From Actinotalea sp. (GTDB taxonomy: Bacteria > Actinomycetota > Actinomycetes > Actinomycetales > Cellulomonadaceae), in the NCBI GenBank assembly GCA_014360395.1, contig JACIXM010000248.1:1-15193 (forward strand): a stretch of DNA of 15,193 bases, in the 5' to 3' direction. Below, piece after piece: positions 1-5,871 of this stretch. The position numbers were made by a program, and so were the translations under genes. Numbering within the stretch: the first letter of the stretch is position 1; the number at the start of each line of letters is the position of its first letter. Under the pieces are notes generated by a model. The model had not been told where the DNA came from and made no database searches. It saw nothing but the letters and a program-made list of their open reading frames with translations.

Positions 1-20
1 GCGTAGCGAGTCGTAGGTGG

Positions 21-50
21 GAGCCCCGGGGTGCTGTGTCCCCGGGGCTC
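21..50 (+). terminator. GC-rich intrinsic-terminator-like hairpin closing an upstream gene
   Basis: GAGCCCCGGGG (21-31) pairs perfectly with CCCCGGGGCTC (40-50), an 11-bp stem around an 8-nt loop. There is no T-tract, as is common for actinobacterial terminators. No gene in the window ends at it, so it most likely terminates a rightward gene whose end lies outside or within the first 20 bases. Orientation is inferred, since a perfect stem could work either way. Confidence 0.65.
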
Positions 51-66
51 TCGCCGTCCGGGCCGG

Positions 67-105
67 GGTGAGGGTTGGGGTCGGATATCGGCCCGAACAC
101 TCACC
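67..105 (+). repeat. 39-bp palindromic repeat, copy A
   Basis: This is the first of three ungapped 39-bp relatives (others at 1537-1575 and 1597-1635). It matches copy B at about 29 and copy C at about 30 of 39 positions by eye. The ends are GGTGAG and CTCACC. In this copy the 14-nt outer arms (67-80 and 92-105) are complementary at 12 of 14 positions around a centre containing GATATC. It could be an extragenic palindromic repeat, a binding site of a shared regulator, or the footprint of a small mobile element. I do not recognise it. Confidence 0.6.
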
Positions 106-160
106 GTTCGGACCCTGCGACACAGGCGCCGCGTCATACACAGCAGCCTCGAGACCTGTG

Positions 161-169
161 TTGTCCACA
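161..169 (+). other. Perfect DnaA-box-like 9-mer
   Basis: TTGTCCACA equals the preferred DnaA box of actinobacteria. It is a single copy between repeat A and the AbiEi/DUF559 gene. A lone box can regulate or titrate DnaA, but chance occurrence is possible. Confidence 0.3.
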
Positions 170-222
170 CGGAAGCGGGGCCGAGTCACCAGCGAAGGTG
201 CGCGCACCGTGACGCTGCGGTC

Positions 223-1176
223 GTGCGTCTCGATCCCACTGCCGTCACCGCGCGGGCCCGGCATCGTCAGGGCGTCGTCCGGACGGCGGAGCTCTTGGAC
301 TGGGGCGCCGACCCGTCGTGGATCAGACGTCAGGTCGACAGCGGCCGGTGGCAGCGGCTCCATCGCGGCGTCCTGCTCACCCACTCCGGGCCCGTACCGT
401 GGACGACCCACGCCTGGGCCGCGGTCCTGTACGCCGGTGCGGGTGCAGCGGTGAGCCACCGGTCGGCCGCCGTCGTGTTCGGGTGGGCCAGGGCCCGCGG
501 CGGACCCATCGAGGTGTCCGTGCCTCGGCCGCGGCGCGTCAGTGCCACGCCGGGTGTGCTCCTGCATCACCGGTCGACCATGCCGTCCGTCACCGGTGGC
601 CTGCCGACGGTCGTCCGCCAGGACACCGTCGTCGACCTCCTGTCCCGGGCCCGGTCGGACGATGAAGCCGTCACGTGGCTCTGCGAAGCGGTGCGGCACG
701 GCACCTGGCCCGACGACGTCCTCGACGTCCTCGCGCGCCGACGACGAGTCGGACGTCGCGACCTCGTCGTCGAGCTCCTGGCGTCGGTTGCCGAGGGCGT
801 CGAGTCGGCGCTGGAGCACCGTTACCGACGGGACGTCGAGAGCGCACACGGTCTGCCTCGCGGTCTGCTTCAGCAGCGGCAGACGGTGGACGGGCGCTGG
901 ATCCGTGCCGACTGCCTCTACCCCGCCTGCCGGGTGCGCGTCGAGCTCGACGGTCGGCTGGCGCACCCTTTCGGCCGGACCGACGACGACACGTGGCGGG
1001 ACAACGCCGTCCTGGTCGAGCGAGGGGACCTCACCCTGCGGTACCGCTGGTCCCACGTTGCGGCCCGCCCGTGCCGGACAGCCGAGCAGGTGGCCGCTGC
1101 GCTCGGGTCCCGCGGCTGGAACGGACGGGTGCGCCCGTGCGGCCCGGCGTGCCGGATGCGCGCCGTGACCTCGTGA
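223..1176 (+). CDS. Solitary AbiEi-type winged-helix / DUF559 nuclease-fold protein
   Basis: This is a predicted cytoplasmic protein of 317 residues. Residues about 12-75 resemble the winged-helix domain of AbiEi-family (type IV) antitoxins, with the pattern GVVRTAELLDWG, then WIRRQVDSGRWQRLHRGV, then AVSHRSAA. Residues about 225-300 resemble the DUF559/Vsr-like PD-(D/E)XK nuclease fold: a core aspartate in RADCLYP, E and D in VELDG, then WRDN and a closing TLRYRW. Such two-domain proteins are frequent in actinobacteria, often without a partner toxin, and no AbiEii-like nucleotidyltransferase is visible here. The frame is open upstream to 31, but that start lies inside a terminator stem and encodes an Arg/His/Cys-rich stretch. 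No ATG, GTG or TTG lies between 31 and 223 in frame, so GTG 223 is chosen despite lacking a clear ribosome binding site. Family is fairly sure; biological role is unknown. Confidence 0.75.
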   Translation: MRLDPTAVTARARHRQGVVRTAELLDWGADPSWIRRQVDSGRWQRLHRGVLLTHSGPVPWTTHAWAAVLYAGAGAAVSHRSAAVVFGWARARGGPIEVSVPRPRRVSATPGVLLHHRSTMPSVTGGLPTVVRQDTVVDLLSRARSDDEAVTWLCEAVRHGTWPDDVLDVLARRRRVGRRDLVVELLASVAEGVESALEHRYRRDVESAHGLPRGLLQQRQTVDGRWIRADCLYPACRVRVELDGRLAHPFGRTDDDTWRDNAVLVERGDLTLRYRWSHVAARPCRTAEQVAAALGSRGWNGRVRPCGPACRMRAVTS

Positions 1177-1179
1177 CCT

Positions 1180-1492
1180 GAGCGAGCGGGCGAGCCGAGC
1201 AGCAGCTGCCTCGAGCACCACCGGGCGGCCAGGGGCCGCGACGTCGTCGGCCACGCCCAGCTCCTCGACGAAGGCACGTCCGTCGTGCACGAGCATCGGT
1301 GCCACCAGTCCCACGAGGTAGCCGACCGGTGCGCCGTCGTCCTCCGCGACGAGCATCACGGAGCGGTCGTTCGCGAGCGCTGACGCGAGCTGGACCTCGA
1401 AGCGGCCCCGGTCAAGCGGGGACGGACCTGCTGAGTCGGCAGGCGAAAGTGAACACCATTTCGGCGTCCGCGGCGGTCATCCCCCTGATCAC
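1180..1492 (-). pseudogene. Frameshifted, C-terminally truncated GNAT acetyltransferase remnant
   Basis: On the minus strand a GTG at 1492 is preceded by AGGAGG (1502-1507) with a 9-nt spacer. It opens a GNAT-like N-terminus (VIRGMTAADAEMVFTFACRL) that stops at 1412-1414. Removing one base from the G4 run at 1418-1421 restores the frame, which then continues with FEVQLASALANDRSVMLVAED, DGAPVGYLVGLV and the beta-strand AFVEELGV typical of the acetyl-CoA fold. The glycine-rich acetyl-CoA pyrophosphate loop (R/Q-x-x-G-x-G/A) is not recognisable; VAAPGRPVV stands there instead. No C-terminal part follows, and the frame runs into the antisense of the DUF559 gene. It has therefore lost both a continuous frame and its C-terminal half. 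The frameshift alone could be a sequencing error in the homopolymer, but the truncation could not. Confidence 0.7.
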
Positions 1493-1536
1493 CGCGCCGA
1501 CCCTCCTGGTGGCCATCCGGGTCGCGGAACCGCACG

Positions 1537-1575
1537 GATGAGACAACGAGCCGGATATCGACCCGAACCCTCACC
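1537..1575 (+). repeat. 39-bp palindromic repeat, copy B
   Basis: This copy has GATGAG at the left end and CTCACC at the right. It shares the core CCGGATATCGACCCGAACCC with the other copies and matches copy C at about 32 of 39 positions without gaps. It starts exactly 60 bp before copy C, forming a tandem pair upstream of the MFS gene and behind the start of the GNAT remnant. Confidence 0.6.
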
Positions 1576-1596
1576 GCTTCGCTGCCGGTCATTCCC

Positions 1597-1635
1597 GGTG
1601 AGAGAAGGGGCCGGATAGCAACTCGAACCCTCACC
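1597..1635 (+). repeat. 39-bp palindromic repeat, copy C
   Basis: The ends are a perfect GGTGAG/CTCACC inverted pair, and the right half (CTCGAACCCTCACC) nearly equals that of copy B. The centre has drifted from GGATATCG to GGATAGCA. It lies 36 bp upstream of the perfect inverted repeat at 1671-1701. Confidence 0.6.
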
Positions 1636-1670
1636 AGATCGGAACACGGAGGCACGGCGGTGAGCACGGC

Positions 1671-1701
1671 GTGTGGGCGGCGCGGGGCGCGCCGCCCACA
1701 C
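1671..1701. promoter_or_regulatory. Perfect 14-bp inverted repeat over the MFS gene promoter
   Basis: GTGTGGGCGGCGCG (1671-1684) and its exact reverse complement (1688-1701) surround a GGG centre. It ends 3 bp before the proposed -10 hexamer of the MFS gene and so covers where a -35 element and a repressor site would lie. No plus-strand gene ends within 490 bp upstream, so an operator is at least as likely as a terminator. No regulator gene is adjacent. Structure is certain; function is inferred. Confidence 0.6.
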
Positions 1702-1704
1702 CGG

Positions 1705-1717
1705 TAGCCTCGGCGGG
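1705..1717 (+). promoter_or_regulatory. Leaderless-type -10 box of the MFS gene
   Basis: TAGCCT (1705-1710) is followed by 6 nt and then the GTG start at 1717. This places the expected transcription start on the first base of the start codon. No Shine-Dalgarno sequence is visible. The same geometry occurs before the genes at 3182 and 7540. Confidence 0.5.
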
Positions 1718-3045
1718 TGAGCGTGCTCGGGGACCTGCGGACGGTCGCGGTCCACCCCGGCTTCCGCCGCCTGTTCGCCGTGCGGATCGTGTCCCAGGCC
1801 GGGGACGGGATGTTCCAGGTCGGGCTGGCGGCGCTCTTCTTCTTCCAGCCCGAGCGCCTCGCGACCGCGGCCGACGTCGCCGCGGCGTTCGCGGTCCTGC
1901 TGCTCCCGTTCACGATCGTGGGTCCGTGGGCCGGCGTGCTGCTGGACCGGTGGCGCCGCCGTCAGGTGCTGCTGGTCGGCAACGCGATCCGCGTCGTCCT
2001 CACCCTGGTCCTCGCCGCGCTGCTGCTCACGGTCGGGGTCGGCCCGGCCGTGTACGTCGTCGCGCTCCTCACGCTGTCGATCAACCGCTTCCTGCTCGCG
2101 GCCCTCTCCGCGGGCCTTCCCCGCGTCGTCCCGCGCGACCAGCTGCTCATGGCCAACGCCATCACCCCGACGCTCGGCGCGGCGGCCGCCGGCGTCGGTG
2201 CCGCGCTGGGCTTCGTGGGCCGGTTCGCCCCGACCGGCGCCGCGGGCGACGCCGTCACCCTCGTCGGCGCGGCGGTGCTGTTCGCCGCCGCGTCGGCGCT
2301 GGCGCTGCGCCTGCGACCGGACCAGCTCGGTCCGACGCACCGCGCCGGCGCCGACGAGCTGTGGGCCCGCCTGCGGGAGGTCGGGCGCGGCCTGCGCCAG
2401 GGCACGCGCTACCTGACCCGCCGCCGCACGCCCGCGATGGCGCTCGGGGTCATGGCGACGCACCGCTTCATCTACGGCGTCACGTTCATCGCCGCGGTCC
2501 TCATCTCTCGCAACCTGCTCGTCGACCCCCTCGACGCCGACGCCGGTCTGGCGATGTTCGCCACGGTCCTGGCCTCGACGACGATCGGGTTCGGCCTCGC
2601 CGTCGTCGTCACCCCGCTCGCCCACGAGCGGATGACCCCGGCGACGTGGATCGTCGTCTGCCTCGGGCTCGGAGCGGCGAGCCAGCTCCTCCTGGCCACG
2701 TCGTACGTGCTGCCGGTCGTCCTGATCAGCGGTGGTCTGCTCGGCCTCGCGGCGCAGGGCGCCAAGATCGCCGTCGACACGATCGTGCAGCGGGACACCC
2801 ACGACGACTACCGCGGCCGGGCCTTCGCCCTCTACGACGTCCTCTACAACGCGGCGTTCGTCGGCGCCGCCGCCCTCGCCGCCGTCGTGCTGCCGGACAC
2901 GGGGTGGTCGCCGGCGGCGTTCGTCGGGCTCGCCGTGGCGTACCTCGTGGCGGCCGTCCTCTACCGGCTCGGTCCCGCACGCCCGGTCCACCTCGAGGAC
3001 GTCCCGGACCCGGCCGACGACGGCGCCGCCCCGGCCCGGAGCTGA
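1717..3045 (+). CDS. MFS transporter, probable drug/metabolite exporter
   Basis: This 442-residue integral membrane protein has about 12 hydrophobic segments, the usual length for the major facilitator superfamily. The loop after the second segment carries a motif-A-like sequence, GPWAGVLLDRWRRR (69-82). The two six-helix halves are separated by a hydrophilic stretch (about 198-240). The late DDYRGRAFALYDVLYN segment (363-378) is typical of the MFS_3/enterobactin-exporter-like group, in which most members are proton-driven exporters. The substrate cannot be told from sequence. The GTG start fits a leaderless transcript with a -10 box 6 nt upstream. The C-terminal tail is short, acidic and cytoplasmic. 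The gene looks monocistronic: 136 bp separate it from the next gene, which has its own promoter. Confidence 0.85.
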   Translation: MSVLGDLRTVAVHPGFRRLFAVRIVSQAGDGMFQVGLAALFFFQPERLATAADVAAAFAVLLLPFTIVGPWAGVLLDRWRRRQVLLVGNAIRVVLTLVLAALLLTVGVGPAVYVVALLTLSINRFLLAALSAGLPRVVPRDQLLMANAITPTLGAAAAGVGAALGFVGRFAPTGAAGDAVTLVGAAVLFAAASALALRLRPDQLGPTHRAGADELWARLREVGRGLRQGTRYLTRRRTPAMALGVMATHRFIYGVTFIAAVLISRNLLVDPLDADAGLAMFATVLASTTIGFGLAVVVTPLAHERMTPATWIVVCLGLGAASQLLLATSYVLPVVLISGGLLGLAAQGAKIAVDTIVQRDTHDDYRGRAFALYDVLYNAAFVGAAALAAVVLPDTGWSPAAFVGLAVAYLVAAVLYRLGPARPVHLEDVPDPADDGAAPARS

Positions 3046-3169
3046 CGGGGTCCCGGCGCGCCGCCCCGGACGCCGACCGAGGCTCCTCGCGCCCACGGGC
3101 GATCCTCCGCCCGGCCGCGCCCCGACCTGCACATCTGATCTTCGCCGAGACGCCCCGGCGTGCCTCACC

Positions 3170-3182
3170 TAAAATCGCCGCA
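3170..3182 (+). promoter_or_regulatory. Leaderless-type -10 box of the LOV phosphatase gene
   Basis: TAAAAT (3170-3175) stands out as AT-rich in very GC-rich surroundings. It lies exactly 6 nt before the ATG at 3182, so transcription should start at the start codon. The -35 region is not recognisable. The box also supports the choice of start codon. Confidence 0.6.
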
Positions 3183-5305
3183 TGCAGCAGGACCCTGTCG
3201 CCGCCCCGGAAGGCTCACCGCGGGCCTCCGACCCGCGCGCCGGCGCCGCCCTGCCCGCCCTCGTCCACGACCGACCCGCCGCCACCCTCCTGGTCGACCT
3301 CGACGAGGGCACCGTGGTCTTCGCCAACCTTCTTGCGACCGAGCTGGCCCCGGGGCTCACGCTGCCCGTGCCGCTCGCCGAGTGGTCCCAGCGGGCCTCG
3401 CTGCAGACCCCGGACGGCACCGCGCTCGAGGACGGCCCGCACCCCCTGCACCGTGTCGCCCGCGGCGAGCCGGCACGCGGCCTGCAGGTCGACGCCGAGC
3501 GGGCGTCGGACGAGTCGGCTGCCCGCGAGGCGCTCTGGATCATCGGGATCCCGCTGTCGGAGGCCCCGGCGCCGTTGTCGCACCAGGCGCTCGTGATCGT
3601 GCTCCCGCTGCGGCAGGAGGAGGCGGTCCGCGCGCTGCAGGACTCCGCGGGGGACCTCCACGCCCGCGCCGCCGTCGCGAGCGAGCTGTCCTTCGCCATC
3701 TCCGACCCGCGCCTGCCGGACGACCCGCTGGTCTGGGTGAACCCGTCGTTCACCCGTGTGACGGGGTACGAGGCGGCGGACGTCCTGGGCCGCAACTGCC
3801 GATTCCTCCAGGGCCCGGACACGGACCGCGACGTCATCGCGCACATGCGCCAGGCGCTGCGGGAGGGCCGCACGGTCGCGGACACCATCCTGAACTACCG
3901 CAAGGACGGGACGCCGTTCTGGAACCAGGTGGTCATCAGCCCGGTCGTCGACAGCCGCGGCAACGTCACCCACCACGTCGGCATCCAGGCCGACGTCACC
4001 GAGCGCATCCAGCTCCAGATGTCCCGCGACGAGGCCCTGGCCGAGGCGCGTCAGGTCTCCGAGCGGCTCCAGCTGCTCGCCCGGGTCAGCGAGGAGCTCG
4101 CGCAGCACCTCGACTACCACGACGCCGTCCGGGCGCTGGCGGAGACCGTCATCCCGAGGCTGGCGGCGTGGGGCTACGTGACCGTAACCAGCGACCGCGG
4201 GAAGCACGAGCGCGTCCACATCGTCCCCCGCGACACCACCCGCCAGGACGACGCCCTGTGGATGGAGGAGAACGGCGCGCTGGACTGGATCCAGAGCTCG
4301 ACGGTCCTCGAGGAGATCCTCCGGTCGGACCCCACGTTCTCCCCCCGACCGCTGGACGTCGACGTCGAGTCGGCACGATCCAAGACCCCACCGGAGATCT
4401 GGGAGCGGATCGAGCGGCTCGGCCACCTGGGCCAGGTGCTCATCGTCCCGCTGCGCGCCCGCGACCGGGTGATCGGGGCGATCGTCCTCCTCGACGACGA
4501 GTTCTCGGCCCGGTCCGTCGAGACCGCCTCGCACGTCGGCGGGCGCGCCGGGCTCGCCCTGGACAACGTGCGCCTCTACCTCCGCGAGCGTGCGGCCGCG
4601 CTCACGCTGCAGCACAGCCTGCTGCCGGAGATCCCCGAGATCCCCGGCCTGGACCTCGCCGCGTCCTACCTGCCGGCGCTGCACCGCGCCGAGGTCGGCG
4701 GCGACTGGTTCGACGTCCTCCCCCTGCCGGACGGCGCGATCGGCCTCGCCGTCGGCGACGTCGTCGGGCACGACCTCAAGGCCGCCGCCTCGATGGGCCA
4801 GCTGCGCTCGGTGCTCCGCTCCTACGCGTGGAGCGGCGAGTCGGCGAGCCGCGTCATGGGCCGCCTGGACGAGCTCGTCCAGGGCCTGGACATGGCCGAC
4901 ATGTCCACCTGCGTCTACCTGCGGCTCGAGGGCTCCCGTCTCACGTACAGCCGGGCCGGCCACCCGCCGCCGCTGCTGCGCCAGCCCGACGGCCGGGTCC
5001 GGTACCTCATGGGCGCGCTGAGCACGCCGGTCGGCGTCTCCAACCTCGAGGAGGCGCCGCAGGAGGAGCTCGACTTCCCGCTCGGTGCCACGCTCGTCGT
5101 CTACACCGACGGGCTCGTCGAGCGTCGGGACCGCTCGTTGCGCGCGGGCATCGACGCGCTCGCCGACACCCTGGCGTCCCTGCCCGACGACATGAGCTCG
5201 GCGGACATCCGGGACGTCCTCGTCGGTGCGATGGTCGGTCCGGACCAGGAGGACGACATCTGCGTGCTGGTCGTGCGACGCGTCGAGGAGGACCCGGCCG
5301 CCTGA
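3182..5305 (+). CDS. PAS-LOV-GAF-SpoIIE (PP2C) blue-light-sensing phosphatase
   Basis: This is a soluble 707-residue signalling protein. Residues about 25-142 form a PAS-like region. Residues about 160-275 are a LOV domain with GRNCRFLQ (203-210), where C206 is the flavin-adduct cysteine. It also has NYRKDGTPFWN with N238 and N248, and Q269 in GIQADVTER; these are the hallmark flavin contacts. A helical linker (about 275-300) leads to a GAF domain (about 300-465). Residues about 472-700 are a SpoIIE-type PP2C phosphatase with metal-binding motifs VGGDWFD (D508, D511), VGDVVGHD (D526, D531), YTDGLVE (D643) and DDICVLV (D691, D692). By analogy with RsbP/RsbU it should dephosphorylate a STAS-domain anti-anti-sigma factor, here in response to blue light. 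No rsbV, rsbW or sigma gene is nearby, so the target lies elsewhere. A leaderless-type promoter precedes it. It converges on the dimer glycosylase gene. Confidence 0.92.
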   Translation: MQQDPVAAPEGSPRASDPRAGAALPALVHDRPAATLLVDLDEGTVVFANLLATELAPGLTLPVPLAEWSQRASLQTPDGTALEDGPHPLHRVARGEPARGLQVDAERASDESAAREALWIIGIPLSEAPAPLSHQALVIVLPLRQEEAVRALQDSAGDLHARAAVASELSFAISDPRLPDDPLVWVNPSFTRVTGYEAADVLGRNCRFLQGPDTDRDVIAHMRQALREGRTVADTILNYRKDGTPFWNQVVISPVVDSRGNVTHHVGIQADVTERIQLQMSRDEALAEARQVSERLQLLARVSEELAQHLDYHDAVRALAETVIPRLAAWGYVTVTSDRGKHERVHIVPRDTTRQDDALWMEENGALDWIQSSTVLEEILRSDPTFSPRPLDVDVESARSKTPPEIWERIERLGHLGQVLIVPLRARDRVIGAIVLLDDEFSARSVETASHVGGRAGLALDNVRLYLRERAAALTLQHSLLPEIPEIPGLDLAASYLPALHRAEVGGDWFDVLPLPDGAIGLAVGDVVGHDLKAAASMGQLRSVLRSYAWSGESASRVMGRLDELVQGLDMADMSTCVYLRLEGSRLTYSRAGHPPPLLRQPDGRVRYLMGALSTPVGVSNLEEAPQEELDFPLGATLVVYTDGLVERRDRSLRAGIDALADTLASLPDDMSSADIRDVLVGAMVGPDQEDDICVLVVRRVEEDPAA

Positions 5306-5318
5306 CGGCCGGCCGTCA
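5303..5318. terminator. Perfect 16-bp palindrome holding both convergent stop codons
   Basis: TGACGGCC (5303-5310) is followed directly by its reverse complement GGCCGTCA (5311-5318). The first TGA ends the LOV phosphatase gene, and the TGA read on the other strand ends the dimer glycosylase gene. As RNA, a 6-bp stem with a CCGG-type loop could form in either direction. A bidirectional terminator is plausible but short and lacks a T-tract. Confidence 0.4.
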
Positions 5319-5792
5319 CGACCCGGCGCCGAGCGCGTCCTGGACCACCTCCCAGGCCGCGACCGGTCCGGGGACGACGACGAGCAGGGGGTGCGGGTCG
5401 GGCAGCTCCAGGCAGCGCCACCGCGTCAGCACCTCCGGCGAGCGCGCGCGCAGCTTCTCCCGCAGGTGCCACCACTCGTGCCGCAGCTGCCCGGTCGTGA
5501 CCTCCAGACGCAGGCCGGGGTCGGGCGCGGCGAGCACCTTGGACCGGTCGTAGGTGTACCCGCGGGCCGCGGCCTCGTCGACGACCCCGTGCAGGTAGGT
5601 CGTGATCGGTGCGCCGGGCGGCCAGGGCGGGTCCGTCACGGGCGGCGGCACACGGAAGCGCTCGAGCTGCGGGTGGTTGCGGTACCCGCGCGTCGTGCCG
5701 GTGAGGACCTTCTGCGCGAGCAGGCCCTCGCGCCAGCAGGCGGTGAGGCCCTGGCGGTCGAGGTACCGCGGGTGCACCGACCAGAGCCTCAC
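5316..5792 (-). CDS. Pyrimidine-dimer DNA glycosylase/AP lyase, T4 endonuclease V family
   Basis: This 158-residue protein matches the Pyr_excise family, whose founder, T4 endonuclease V (DenV), cuts the glycosyl bond at UV-induced cyclobutane dimers and nicks the abasic site. The N-terminus MRLWSVHPRYLDRQGL, the CWREGLLAQKVL segment and GYRNHPQLERF are characteristic of bacterial members. R21-E22 align by eye with R22-E23 of the phage enzyme, where E23 is catalytic. The chemistry uses the amino group of residue 2 after Met removal, here Arg2 if conserved. GTG 5792 is preceded by GAGGG at 7-nt spacing. The gene lies 79 bp downstream of cca on the same strand, so the two may share a transcript, and it converges on a blue-light sensor gene. 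Confidence 0.85.
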   Translation of the reverse strand: MRLWSVHPRYLDRQGLTACWREGLLAQKVLTGTTRGYRNHPQLERFRVPPPVTDPPWPPGAPITTYLHGVVDEAAARGYTYDRSKVLAAPDPGLRLEVTTGQLRHEWWHLREKLRARSPEVLTRWRCLELPDPHPLLVVVPGPVAAWEVVQDALGAGS

Positions 5793-5871
5793 CCGGTCAC
5801 CCTCGCCGACGACGACGCCCGGCGCACCCGGACGAGGAGCGGCGCCGTCGTCGTCCCGCCGGCCCGCACGC

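Noticed and set aside
31..222. N-terminal extension of the AbiEi/DUF559 frame up to the GTG at 31
   Set aside because: It starts inside a terminator stem, crosses repeat A and encodes an Arg/His/Cys-rich sequence unlike the family. GTG 223 gives the usual length.
1514..1540. CATCCG...CGGATG inverted repeat with an inner GCGG/CCGC pair upstream of the GNAT start
   Set aside because: The inner loop is only two bases and the arms are short and asymmetric, so a defined function cannot be supported.
1299..1541. 80-codon plus-strand frame between the DUF559 and MFS genes
   Set aside because: Its composition is random and Arg/Pro/Ser-rich. The minus strand here carries the GNAT remnant with an SD sequence.
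1641..1666. GGAAC before the MFS gene as a possible SigR/SigH promoter
   Set aside because: No GTT lies at 16-20 nt downstream. A leaderless -10 box explains the start better.
1489..3168. 559-codon minus-strand frame opposite the MFS gene
   Set aside because: It is low-complexity Arg/Glu/Gly sequence mirroring MFS codons, with no recognisable domain.
3215..4963. 582-codon minus-strand frame opposite the LOV phosphatase
   Set aside because: It is a shadow frame. The plus strand contains a full set of catalytic motifs.
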